From: Roseivirga pacifica
Lineage (GTDB): Bacteria > Bacteroidota > Bacteroidia > Cytophagales > Cyclobacteriaceae
Length of the DNA stretch: 64,000 nucleotides
Reading direction: 5' to 3'
Assembly: GCF_900111145.1 (NCBI RefSeq)
Contig: NZ_FOIR01000002.1
Coordinates: 1,178,001-1,242,000, forward strand
Each line of letters opens with the position of its first letter. Position 1 is the stretch's first letter. Below the pieces are notes generated by a model, which did not search any database, was not told the DNA's origin, and worked only from the letters and a program-made list of their open reading frames with translations. The position numbers and the translations under genes were made by a program. Shown here piece by piece: positions 17,882 through 25,977 of this stretch.

Positions 17882-17908
17882 CGTTTTCAGTTTTTATAAC
17901 CTGAGTGA

Positions 17909-20900
17909 TTAAAGCGAAAAGTTTAAACCAATGATGTAGCGTCTTTGGAAAGGATAAGTATACCCTTTACCCACACTGCCCGACTTGCTAACCGCAGGGT
18001 TGTACTCAATGGCATCGTTAACTGCCTCTGGATCGTAGAAATCCTTCAAAGCTGACCATTCCATTAGATTTTCGCCACTTACATAGACCCTTACACTGCT
18101 AAAGCCGATTTTTTCGGTCAACAGCTGAGGTAGCGTATAGCCAACAGTAAGGTTTTTAAAGCGCAAATAAGCAGCGCTCAATAGGTAGTCAGTTTGTGGA
18201 ATAGCCAAACCTTGCGCCTCGTCAATTCGCTCACCAAGGTTTCTATCGGCCAACCACGACTGCAAGTGTGGGTATTTAGCGTCTAGGTTCTGATCTGCCA
18301 AACCTGCCGCTATGTAAGAATCTGAGTGACGGTCTCTGTCAGCACCTGTCTCTCCTGTTGCTCTATAGTAATCGAACAAGTGAGGGTAACCACCTGCATA
18401 TGGTTGTTGGTAATAACCCCAGTACAAGTAGTCAAGTGGGTAGTAATCACGCTTACCAATTCCTTGGAACATAGCGCTAACATCGAACCCATTCCAGTTT
18501 GCAGAAACTGTGAAACCATAGTTGTAACGAGGTGCTTGATTACCAATTCGTTTCAAATCTTGGGTATCGTCCAAAGTGTAGCCTTTAGTAATTTTGCCAT
18601 CACCGTTTTGGTCCACATATTTAGGCCATCCTTCTACAATAGAAAGTGCACCCCAAGGAATGATCGCGCTTTGATCTAATGCATCGATTTCTGCCTGCGA
18701 GGTGAAGAATCCATCGCTTTCAAGTCCCCAGATCTCTCCTAGCTCCATTCCTTCGTAGAACTGTGTAATTGAACCATTCGGGTTATCGAACCTCGTGATT
18801 TTGGTTTTGCTATCGCCCAACACAAAACTTGCTTGGAAGAACAATGGCTTTGAAGCCAATTTGAAATCGTTTTTGTAGCCCAATGAAAGCTCCCAACCGT
18901 TTGTTCTTAAGTCTGCAGCATTTTCTTTTGGCTCAGTAGCACCCAATACATCTGGCAACTCTTTACCAACCGTTAGCATGTTTTTGGTATCTCTCTGGTA
19001 GATATCGAAAGTGGCCGTCAATACATTGTTGAACATACCTAGGTCGATACCAAAGTTGGTGGTTACCACTTCTTCCCAAGTAAAGTTAGAAGACACCAAT
19101 TGTGGAGAACTGATCTCTAGTGGAAGACTACCATCTATAAGGTAGTTGCCTTGGTAAGCATCCATTGTAGCAATGTACTCGTAAGGCCCAATGGCTTGGT
19201 TACCTAGCGAACCCACGGAAGCTCTTAGTTTAAACTGGTTGAACGTATTCGTAAGTGGCTGGAAGAAATTCTCCTCTTCCATTCTCCATGCTACAGAAGC
19301 TGATGGGAAGAATCCATAGCGCTTGTCTGACGGGAACTTTGAAGAGCCATCGTAACGACCGTTGAACTCGACTATGTAGCGGTCTCTATAAATGTAGTTC
19401 AATCGGTAGAAGTAACCTCTTACAGCCCATTCCGAAACGCTTTCTCCAACATACTGATCACCAGTAGCCAAAGCCAAAGTAGGCAAAGAAGCAGAGATTA
19501 AGTTATCGCGCTGTGCTGTAAACCTGTTCCAGTAGCTATGCTCTTGGTTAAAACCAGCAATGGCTGTTAAGCTGTGGTCGTTAAAGTCTTGATTATACCT
19601 TAAGTAGGTATTCAGCACATAATAGTTAGACTCTGTGCTAGATCTGTAAGCAGTGTTAGAACCTTCTTCTCGAATATCGCCAGGGCCGTAACCAATTTGA
19701 TATTTGGTTTGATACCAGTTTTGATTCTCGCGTCCTTTTCTAAAGGTAAAGTCGGTATTCCAAGTCAGTTTGTCTTTAAACAATTCAACACCAGCATTGA
19801 ACTGAGACTGCATACTGGTATAATCCGTTTCGCTTTCGCCACCATCTTCAAGTTGGGCAGCCACTCTACCTGCAGCCGAGTTAGCCCAAGAACCATCAGG
19901 GTTCATGTGGTAGCTTGTTGGGTCAAGGTTGTAAATTGTTCTAATGTTGAAGTTAGAAGGCAACTTTCTGTTGGTACCAATTAGGTAAGTATTGTTACCC
20001 AAAGTCAACCAAGGTAGTGGTTTGAAGTTCAGTTTACTTCTTACAGTATATCTTCTAAAATAATCTTCAGCAATTTTCAATGATCCCTCATCGTCACTAT
20101 AAGAACCAGAAAGCATGAAATCTACATCGTCAGTACCACCACTTACTGAAAGCTGATGGTTTTTAGAAACCGTGTTATCTCTTAAAAAGTAGCGCGACCA
20201 GTCTTTATCGCCCATATAAGCCCACTGCGACTCATCGTTAGGATTAAGACGAACAGATGGTAGAGAAGGATCGTTTGAGCGGTCTCTTGCCCAAGCGTAC
20301 TCATCATCGCTGTAGTTTACGTTGTCCCAAGGCGTGTTGTCGGTAGAAGTTTCCAACATTCTCATGTAAATGTATGGGTCGGTAACCTTGTCTGGCAATA
20401 CAGTTGGTTTGTTGAAAGAAGTGTAACCGGTGTAGTTAATCTTAATACCGCTAGCACCAGACTTAGTCGTCAGAATGATTACACCAAAGGCAGCTCTTGC
20501 ACCGTAAATAGCAGCAGCAGAGGCATCTTTAATTACAGAAATGTTCTCAACATCCTGAGGGTTAACTCTGTTCAATTCGGCAGTGCTTGAAGGCACACCA
20601 TCGATAAGGATCAATGGATCGCCACCATTAATTGATGTAATACCACGAATGTTAATAGTTGGCGTGCTACCCGGAGCACCAGAAGTACTCGCAATGTTTA
20701 GGTTAGGCACCATACCTTGAAGCCCCTCAGTAACGCTACTTACAGGTCTTCTAGACAATGCCTCAGCATCAACTTGGTCTACCGCACCAGAAAGGTTCAC
20801 CTTCTTTTCAGTACCGTAACCAACTACTACAACCTCTCCTAAATCAGAGAAGTCTTCAACCAATGCAATGTTAATGGTAGTTCTGTTTCCTACCTGTGTT

Positions 20901-21184
20901 TCTTGAGCAACAAAGCCAATTGAAGAGAATACAACCACAGCCTCAGCACTGCTAACACTTAGATTGTACTTTCCGTCAATGTCGGTAATCACTCCATTTT
21001 GTGTTCCTTTTTCTAATACAGTAATCCCAAAGAGCGGCTGCCCTTTGTCATCTGTTACTGTTCCGGTAATGGCAACTGTTTGTGAGTAGGCCGTTTGGCT
21101 AAGGAGCATCATTAGCATGCACCCGAAACTCAAAAGCCAGCTTCGGATGTCATGGATCCGAAGTAAGCGTGCTTGTGTTCGCAT
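17909..21184 (-). CDS. SusC/RagA family TonB-dependent outer-membrane transporter
   Basis: A 1091-residue TonB-dependent channel. After the signal peptide (ending AYSQ) comes a carboxypeptidase-regulatory-like domain (ITGTVTDDKGQPLFGITVLE), a TonB-box-like segment (EVVVVGYGTEKK), the plug with AAIYGARAAFGVIILTTK, and a 22-strand barrel ending in RRYIIGLNFSL. The length is typical. It is the first gene of a susC-susD-phosphodiesterase-small membrane protein operon. A -7 motif (TACCTTTG) lies 36 bp upstream, and a divergent TetR regulator lies across a 145-bp spacer containing a candidate operator. No ECF sigma or SusR-type activator is adjacent. Confidence 0.96.
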   Translation of the reverse strand: MRTQARLLRIHDIRSWLLSFGCMLMMLLSQTAYSQTVAITGTVTDDKGQPLFGITVLEKGTQNGVITDIDGKYNLSVSSAEAVVVFSSIGFVAQETQVGNRTTINIALVEDFSDLGEVVVVGYGTEKKVNLSGAVDQVDAEALSRRPVSSVTEGLQGMVPNLNIASTSGAPGSTPTINIRGITSINGGDPLILIDGVPSSTAELNRVNPQDVENISVIKDASAAAIYGARAAFGVIILTTKSGASGIKINYTGYTSFNKPTVLPDKVTDPYIYMRMLETSTDNTPWDNVNYSDDEYAWARDRSNDPSLPSVRLNPNDESQWAYMGDKDWSRYFLRDNTVSKNHQLSVSGGTDDVDFMLSGSYSDDEGSLKIAEDYFRRYTVRSKLNFKPLPWLTLGNNTYLIGTNRKLPSNFNIRTIYNLDPTSYHMNPDGSWANSAAGRVAAQLEDGGESETDYTSMQSQFNAGVELFKDKLTWNTDFTFRKGRENQNWYQTKYQIGYGPGDIREEGSNTAYRSSTESNYYVLNTYLRYNQDFNDHSLTAIAGFNQEHSYWNRFTAQRDNLISASLPTLALATGDQYVGESVSEWAVRGYFYRLNYIYRDRYIVEFNGRYDGSSKFPSDKRYGFFPSASVAWRMEEENFFQPLTNTFNQFKLRASVGSLGNQAIGPYEYIATMDAYQGNYLIDGSLPLEISSPQLVSSNFTWEEVVTTNFGIDLGMFNNVLTATFDIYQRDTKNMLTVGKELPDVLGATEPKENAADLRTNGWELSLGYKNDFKLASKPLFFQASFVLGDSKTKITRFDNPNGSITQFYEGMELGEIWGLESDGFFTSQAEIDALDQSAIIPWGALSIVEGWPKYVDQNGDGKITKGYTLDDTQDLKRIGNQAPRYNYGFTVSANWNGFDVSAMFQGIGKRDYYPLDYLYWGYYQQPYAGGYPHLFDYYRATGETGADRDRHSDSYIAAGLADQNLDAKYPHLQSWLADRNLGERIDEAQGLAIPQTDYLLSAAYLRFKNLTVGYTLPQLLTEKIGFSSVRVYVSGENLMEWSALKDFYDPEAVNDAIEYNPAVSKSGSVGKGYTYPFQRRYIIGLNFSL

Positions 21185-21220
21185 AGTTTTTATTATAAGG
21201 TCAGTTTTTGATTAGTTGCT

Positions 21221-21228
21221 CAAAGGTA
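21221..21228 (-). promoter_or_regulatory. -7 promoter element of SusCD locus 1
   Basis: TACCTTTG on the minus strand is an exact TAnnTTTG match, 36 bp before the susC ATG at 21184. No clear -33 box is present, which would fit an activated or derepressed promoter. Confidence 0.5.
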
Positions 21229-21269
21229 GAAGCCTAATATTACCTCATGATTAATGTGGATTTAATTTT

Positions 21270-21289
21270 AATTGAACAGTCAATCAATT
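21270..21289. promoter_or_regulatory. Candidate TetR operator between susC and the regulator
   Basis: AATTGA and TCAATT form exact 6-bp inverted arms around an 8-bp centre in the 145-bp divergent spacer. Position and size suit a TetR-family operator that could block both promoters. This is a by-eye palindrome in AT-rich DNA, so chance is possible. Confidence 0.35.
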
Positions 21290-21329
21290 TATATTTCACA
21301 TCTTTGACCCGAACCTTAAACAGAGAGAT

Positions 21330-21932
21330 ATGGGCAGAAAAAGCCTAAAAGACGTACGCAGACAAGAAATTGTGCAGGCATTTTATACCATTGCCGATGC
21401 GCAGGGGCTACACAACACCTCAATAGCAATGATTGCCGAAGAGATGGATGTTAATCCAAGTTTAATACTCCACTACTTTAAAAGTAAAGACGAATTGCTT
21501 TTGTCTCTTATCGATTACATTCTAGACAAATACTTGAACATATACAGGGTTAACACAGATTTAACATTGATTGAGCAGCTAGAAGAAATGCTCGATAATT
21601 TATTTTCTACTAAGTGGGATACGCTCGTAAGCGACCATGTTTACTATAGCTGTTATACCATGATTTTTCGCGACCCAGTGGTGCGTAAAAAGTACAAACA
21701 GTTACATGATTCATTACGTGTGTCGCTCAAAGAACAATTAGCCCAAGCCAAAGCCGCGGGTATTATTTCGGTAGAAGACCCCGAAATGACAGCCAAGATT
21801 ATTTATACTGTACTGGAAGGCGCTTACTATTATATATGTATGGAGCCAAGTAAGCAGAAGCGCCAAGAAATTATGAAACAGTACAAGCAACATGCTCTGC
21901 AAGTACTCGGAATGACTTACGCTGGGGCTTAA
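21330..21932 (+). CDS. TetR/AcrR family transcriptional regulator
   Basis: A 200-residue one-component regulator. The N-terminal helix-turn-helix reads TSIAMIAEEMDVNPSLILHY followed by FKSKDELLLSLIDYI, the classic TetR DNA-recognition pattern (about residues 29-60). The variable C-terminal ligand-binding domain is helical. It is transcribed away from SusCD locus 1 and shares a spacer holding a palindrome, so it probably controls that locus and itself. SusCD loci are more often governed by ECF sigma/anti-sigma pairs or hybrid two-component systems, so TetR control is less common. The ligand is unknown. Confidence 0.9.
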   Translation: MGRKSLKDVRRQEIVQAFYTIADAQGLHNTSIAMIAEEMDVNPSLILHYFKSKDELLLSLIDYILDKYLNIYRVNTDLTLIEQLEEMLDNLFSTKWDTLVSDHVYYSCYTMIFRDPVVRKKYKQLHDSLRVSLKEQLAQAKAAGIISVEDPEMTAKIIYTVLEGAYYYICMEPSKQKRQEIMKQYKQHALQVLGMTYAGA

Positions 21933-22016
21933 TTTTTTTGAACTAATCCTATCCCTAGATCACTGTATTAGTCCCTGGTTAGCTAACTTTAGCGTGAAAC
22001 AATCATAAGCTACTTA

Positions 22017-22505
22017 GTGAGTATACCTGAGTTAATAGTTTTATCCATATTCATAATTTGGGTTGCCTTCAGCCTTATCAGGCTTATTTTACCTAAAATC
22101 AGGTATGGCTCGCTTGCAAAATGGCTCAATAGTTTTGCTTACCTATTCCCGATAAATCAATGGGCACTTTTCTCCAGACCAGTTCCGCTGTTAACAATTA
22201 AGTTTAGAGAAAAAATGGAAGAAGACTGGTCTGACTGGCAAGTCATTGAAGTGCCATCTCAAGCCTCACCACTAGGCTTACTTTGGAACCCAAAATTCCA
22301 TGAGTACAATGGGTTTTGGCAAACAGCTGCAGCTACCGCAACCAACCAAACCTCTGGATTAGCAGCAAAATCAGAAATTACCTCTAAGCTTGTAGCTAAT
22401 TACTTATTACAAGAACAATTGGTTAATGCAGAGACATTTCAACTCTCAATTAACATTGACGATAAAGATGATTCTTATATATCCTTGTTTGAAACCACTG
22501 AATAA
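22017..22505 (+). CDS. Hypothetical single-pass membrane protein, partner of an HTTM/SdpB-like protein (GTG start)
   Basis: A 162-residue protein with one N-terminal transmembrane helix (about 5-27) and a polar extracytoplasmic domain containing NQWALFSRPVPLLTIKFREK and a Trp-rich stretch. I do not recognise a domain with certainty. It precedes the HTTM-like protein by 3 nt, and its size, single helix and W-x-x-F-x-x-P-like region recall SdpA, the partner of SdpB in toxin maturation. That comparison is inference. The start is GTG at 22017; no ATG precedes the helix. A loose -7 motif (TAACTTTA, 21984-21991) lies upstream. The gene is AT-rich like the lasso island that follows. Confidence 0.7.
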   Translation: MSIPELIVLSIFIIWVAFSLIRLILPKIRYGSLAKWLNSFAYLFPINQWALFSRPVPLLTIKFREKMEEDWSDWQVIEVPSQASPLGLLWNPKFHEYNGFWQTAAATATNQTSGLAAKSEITSKLVANYLLQEQLVNAETFQLSINIDDKDDSYISLFETTE

Positions 22506-22508
22506 CTA

Positions 22509-23333
22509 ATGAGTAATATAGAAGCAGAAAGCACATTAGAACTTATTGCTCAAATTGCATCAATAGGAATAATTATAAACTCATTCGAGCTAATAAACAG
22601 AAGGCATCTCTTCCAAAACAACAATCTATTTTCGTGGGTACTTATTAATAAATTGCGTCCGTCTTTAGCAAGAAAGCGCTCAGTTAATCGGCTAATAAAC
22701 TTCTGTATTAGCTATCCTAATATCCTATGGCTTATTGGCATAAGGCTCTTAAGTGCCTTCGTAATTCTTTTTTTTCAAACTGAGTACTGGTTAGTAAGTA
22801 TCGCAATATGGTTTTTGTACTTATCTGGCATTCTAATTTTCAACATTAGAGTGGTTGTAAGAACTGGGTATACGGTTTTTCTACAAGTCATTCTTGTTTC
22901 GATTAGTATGCAAAGACTTTTCCCCAATAGCTCCACCTTAGAAGTTGCATGCATTTGGGTTATTGCCATACAGTGCTGTTTAGTTTATTTTGAAAATGGG
23001 CTAACAAAACTAAAGGAAGTGAAGTGGAAGCAGGGAGCTGCCATATACAACATCATTAGAAACCCTTTATACAAATCCCCAATCTCAAGGCTCTCCATCC
23101 TTGAAAAAAGTACTTTTCTAAAAACCGTTTCATGGTCGGTTCTAATATTTGAAACAGCTTTTCCAATAAGTCTATTAGGTGGAAACGCAAGCCTAATTAT
23201 TTTCTTGGGGTTTGGTTTAGTCTTCCACTTTACAAATAGCTGGATACTTGGCTTAGGATCGTTCTTTTGGACTTTTGTAGCCGCTTACCCAGCCATAATA
23301 TTCTGTAACCAGTGGCTTATTAATCAGTTCTGA
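22509..23333 (+). CDS. HTTM-domain (vitamin K-dependent carboxylase/SdpB-like) membrane protein
   Basis: A 274-residue polytopic membrane protein with about seven hydrophobic segments. The central YFENGLTKLKEVKWKQGAAI followed by YNIIRNP resembles the HTTM family motif in which a helix with a conserved Lys and Trp precedes an amphipathic loop; FHFTNSWILGLGSFFWTF is the typical later helix pair. HTTM proteins include the membrane part of gamma-glutamyl carboxylase and SdpB, which matures the SDP toxin. It lacks a catalytic lumenal domain, so it is SdpB-like in size. It is co-transcribed with the gene before it and converges on the lasso cyclase gene. Whether it serves the lasso cluster is open. 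Confidence 0.7.
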   Translation: MSNIEAESTLELIAQIASIGIIINSFELINRRHLFQNNNLFSWVLINKLRPSLARKRSVNRLINFCISYPNILWLIGIRLLSAFVILFFQTEYWLVSIAIWFLYLSGILIFNIRVVVRTGYTVFLQVILVSISMQRLFPNSSTLEVACIWVIAIQCCLVYFENGLTKLKEVKWKQGAAIYNIIRNPLYKSPISRLSILEKSTFLKTVSWSVLIFETAFPISLLGGNASLIIFLGFGLVFHFTNSWILGLGSFFWTFVAAYPAIIFCNQWLINQF

Positions 23334-23346
23334 CTTTTAATAAAAC

Positions 23347-25257
23347 CTAATTAACTCGTTCAGAATTCATTTCTACCAACAGGCACACTGCTATCATTCT
23401 GCTCAAAAAAGTACTAAGATCAGGGTCGTACTTATTTAGATTCAGCGAAAGCGAATCTAGTGCGGATAGAACTTTGTCAAATTCGAATATTTCTTCCAAT
23501 TGAGGATGTTCTTTCCAGTTAGCAATGCGCCTTTTTATTTCACCTAAGTCTTGCATGATTAAATGGTTACTGTCAACTAGCTGTCTCCCCTTTTTATTGT
23601 TCAGCCGCAAAGAATCGGGAAGTAGACCTTTCGTCATTTCTCTTGTCAAAGCTCTATTTTGACCCTTATAAGACCAATACTTAGATGGTATAGTCAGTGA
23701 ATATTCAATCAATTGCCTATCTGCTGTCGGGTCTAGTTCTTTAACCCCATAGATTTGTTCATACGTCTTACTATGAACTGCCAACTTTTGGATAAAAGCG
23801 GTCATTTTCTTTCTCAGAGGTAGGTCAGCCTTAAAAACACTATTAGCAACTAAAAATGACCTTTTGTTCAAACCATTCCTGTTTAAAAATGAATCTTTGA
23901 CCATCCAGTTGTAGCTATGCCCACCTAGTCTGCTAATATGGGTATCTACAAAAACCCTCAGTTTAGAAGGAACAACGGCACAAAACATTTGATAGGTTAA
24001 GTATCTAATAGCACCATACCCCTTCAAGTTTTTTGTTTTCAACTCATATCCAACAAATTCCTTCCATCTACCTTTCCTAACTAGTTCTAGTCCATACAAC
24101 CTACCATTGTAAGATATACTCAGGTTACCCATTTGACCAGAAAACAGTACATTGCTTCCGCGAGATTTACACCTCTTTAAAAACTCTTGAGACCATAGCC
24201 AATTATAAAAATTGTTGACTTCTAAAGAACCAGAATATTTCAAATGCTTTTCTAAATAAGGAAAGATGCTTACACCCTTTAAGTCAACCAAAGAACAGTC
24301 AATGTTCTCGTACATTTCTTTGACTTTAAAGGCATAGGGGCCTTCATTTATAAAAACACCAGGAAGAACAGGATACGTATTACCATCCATAGGAACATAA
24401 GTATAGGTTTGTAATCGTTCCTTACTCTTAGCTAATTCCTTGGCTGCCAAGCAACTCACTGTAGAGGAATCTAACCCTCCGCTCAGCATAGTTGATGGAT
24501 GCTTTGCACTATTCAGGCGTTCCCTTACCGATGTGGACATCAACTCTAATAGTTTTGTCGCTGCCTCATTGTATGACAACGCTTCATTCTCTTTTACTTT
24601 ATCCACAGAATAATAAGAGGAGGCCCTAAGGCCTGACGAAGAAAACTTTAAGTCATGCCCTGCTGGCAATGAGCGAACGGCCTTGAAGGCAGTCTCACTA
24701 ACACCAGAGTCAGTGAATGCCAAATAATTGGCGATGTAATTATAGTTAATGGGGGAATTGACTATGGAGGCTACTATAGGAGGTAATTGGGCAATTATCA
24801 GAGTTGAGTTAGTTACTGAATAGAAAAGTGGACTAATTCCTAAGTGATCTCTCGAACACCAAATCTCTTCTTTTAGACTATCGTAAATTACTAAAGCAAA
24901 ATCACCTTGCAAATGAGATGTACAATCTTCACCAAAAAGTAGATACGCCTTAAACGCCAATGAATTGTGGCTGTCTTCTTCAGATATACTAACATTATGT
25001 TTCTGTAGCTTATCTACAAGTAGGCCTACCCTATTTAACCGGGCATCTATTGTTCCATAATACCTATCATCCTCACTTACAAATAGCCCATTTTTAATGG
25101 TATCCTCTTTAACACCACTTCTAGCCAAAAAAAAATGAGCTCCACTCAAGTAATGGAACTCATTTTTAGAGTCTGCTTGAGCTCTGGTAAAGAGCCGGTA
25201 AACTTGGTTTGGAATCAATTCATTTTCCAAATCAAAAAAACCAAAAATCAAACTCAT
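23347..25257 (-). CDS. Lasso peptide cyclase (asparagine-synthetase-like B protein)
   Basis: A 636-residue homologue of asparagine synthase B that would adenylate the ring Asp side chain and close the macrolactam with the core N-terminus. The C-terminal ATP-pyrophosphatase domain has the PP-loop SGGLDSSTVSCLA (near residue 260). The N-terminal Ntn-like domain starts MSLIFGFFD and lacks the Cys2 needed for glutaminase activity, as expected for a lasso cyclase rather than a true amidotransferase. It lies 25 bp downstream of the lasso precursor gene on the same strand, forming an A-B operon. It is AT-rich relative to flanking core genes. The alternative, a plain asparagine synthase, is unlikely given the missing Cys2 and the neighbours. 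Confidence 0.92.
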   Translation of the reverse strand: MSLIFGFFDLENELIPNQVYRLFTRAQADSKNEFHYLSGAHFFLARSGVKEDTIKNGLFVSEDDRYYGTIDARLNRVGLLVDKLQKHNVSISEEDSHNSLAFKAYLLFGEDCTSHLQGDFALVIYDSLKEEIWCSRDHLGISPLFYSVTNSTLIIAQLPPIVASIVNSPINYNYIANYLAFTDSGVSETAFKAVRSLPAGHDLKFSSSGLRASSYYSVDKVKENEALSYNEAATKLLELMSTSVRERLNSAKHPSTMLSGGLDSSTVSCLAAKELAKSKERLQTYTYVPMDGNTYPVLPGVFINEGPYAFKVKEMYENIDCSLVDLKGVSIFPYLEKHLKYSGSLEVNNFYNWLWSQEFLKRCKSRGSNVLFSGQMGNLSISYNGRLYGLELVRKGRWKEFVGYELKTKNLKGYGAIRYLTYQMFCAVVPSKLRVFVDTHISRLGGHSYNWMVKDSFLNRNGLNKRSFLVANSVFKADLPLRKKMTAFIQKLAVHSKTYEQIYGVKELDPTADRQLIEYSLTIPSKYWSYKGQNRALTREMTKGLLPDSLRLNNKKGRQLVDSNHLIMQDLGEIKRRIANWKEHPQLEEIFEFDKVLSALDSLSLNLNKYDPDLSTFLSRMIAVCLLVEMNSERVN

Positions 25258-25282
25258 TAATAACTAGCTAAGCTTCTAAAAA

Positions 25283-25423
25283 CTATGAAGTAAAACTACC
25301 ATCGAATACAGAAGGGCCAAATGTTCCTTTTGTAATTGAGGAAATCCTAACTGTGTTTTTAATGGCTGGCTTTTTCCACTGTTTTTTTGCTTTACCTAGA
25401 TTCAAAATTTCTCTGTCTTTCAT
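25283..25423 (-). CDS. Lasso peptide precursor (A protein)
   Basis: A 46-residue precursor. Leader residues 1-32 contain the aromatic-x-x-Pro recognition motif WKKP (16-19) and Thr31 at position -2, the hallmark of lasso leaders. Predicted cleavage is after Lys32, giving the 14-residue core GTFGPSVFDGSFTS. Gly1 and Asp9 can form a 9-residue macrolactam ring, leaving a 5-residue tail with Phe12 as a possible plug. No Cys is present, so it is class II. The C-terminal residue is Ser, the site modified by paeninodin-type kinases, and a kinase homologue is encoded in the cluster. The ATG at 25423 was chosen because upstream codons in the frame do not look coding. It has not been matched to a known lasso peptide here; a database search is needed. 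Confidence 0.9.
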   Translation of the reverse strand: MKDREILNLGKAKKQWKKPAIKNTVRISSITKGTFGPSVFDGSFTS

Positions 25424-25459
25424 GAAGTTTATTTTAGAGTGGTAGAAGTACAATAATAG

Positions 25460-25467
25460 CAAAGATT
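25460..25467 (-). promoter_or_regulatory. Possible -7 element for the lasso A-B operon
   Basis: AATCTTTG on the minus strand differs from TAnnTTTG at one base and lies about 37 bp before the precursor ATG. It is the best match in the 230-bp spacer to the RRE gene, but it is a weak motif in AT-rich DNA. Confidence 0.3.
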
Positions 25468-25606
25468 GGCACAGTTGACTACACAATTCTAGCCCAGTGA
25501 TTATGAAATAATTTAATTTCCGCCCAAACAAATATGCAATACTGGAATAGTACATCTACTATTTAATAAAGGTTATTTAATCACCCATCCCACAATTACT
25601 ATTTGG

Positions 25607-25615
25607 TATACTTTG
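25607..25615 (+). promoter_or_regulatory. Possible -7 element for the RRE-kinase operon
   Basis: TATACTTTG on the plus strand resembles the TAnnTTTG consensus with one extra base and lies 38 bp upstream of the TTG start at 25654. Confidence 0.35.
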
Positions 25616-25653
25616 GCTAATTTCGGTCACTCAAACCTAAACACTTAAAACCA

Positions 25654-25938
25654 TTGGAAACCACTTTTAGTAAAGAAAACCTAGTCAGTAGAAACCCTCA
25701 AATACTCTTTAGTGTAATTGATAATGAAGTAGTCTTAATGGATATTGAAAGTGATCGATACGTTCAATTAGACTCAATAGCTAGTGACATATGGATAACC
25801 CTATCAGAAGAAATGACATTTGGAGACCTATGTACAGAATTGCTAAGCAAATATGATGTAAATGAAGAGACTTGTCATCAAAACCTTTCCGAGTTTTTGA
25901 AAGAGCTGGGTGCCGCTGGTTATATCACCCAGAAATAA
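25654..25938 (+). CDS. PqqD-like RRE protein (lasso B1/E component)
   Basis: A 94-residue PqqD-fold RiPP recognition element. It would bind the lasso leader at the WxxP motif and hand it to the leader peptidase. Typical PqqD features are visible: VVLMDIESDRYVQLDSIASD (28-47), followed by IW, then helical segments ending GAAGYI. The length fits discrete B1 proteins. The start is TTG at 25654: no ATG precedes the conserved region, and the next Met (residue 29) is inside the fold. It lies divergent from the precursor gene and 39 bp before the kinase gene, with which it probably forms an operon. Confidence 0.88.
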   Translation: METTFSKENLVSRNPQILFSVIDNEVVLMDIESDRYVQLDSIASDIWITLSEEMTFGDLCTELLSKYDVNEETCHQNLSEFLKELGAAGYITQK

Positions 25939-25977
25939 ACTCAGAAAATAACTGTTCTATTCACTTCACTTTTTTAA

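Noticed and set aside
23347-25257. Ordinary asparagine synthase B
   Set aside because: The N-terminus lacks Cys2 for glutaminase activity and the gene is paired with a lasso precursor and RRE/peptidase genes.
25424-25555. N-terminal extension of the lasso precursor frame
   Set aside because: The added 44 residues do not resemble a leader, and the internal ATG at 25423 gives a canonical 32-residue leader.
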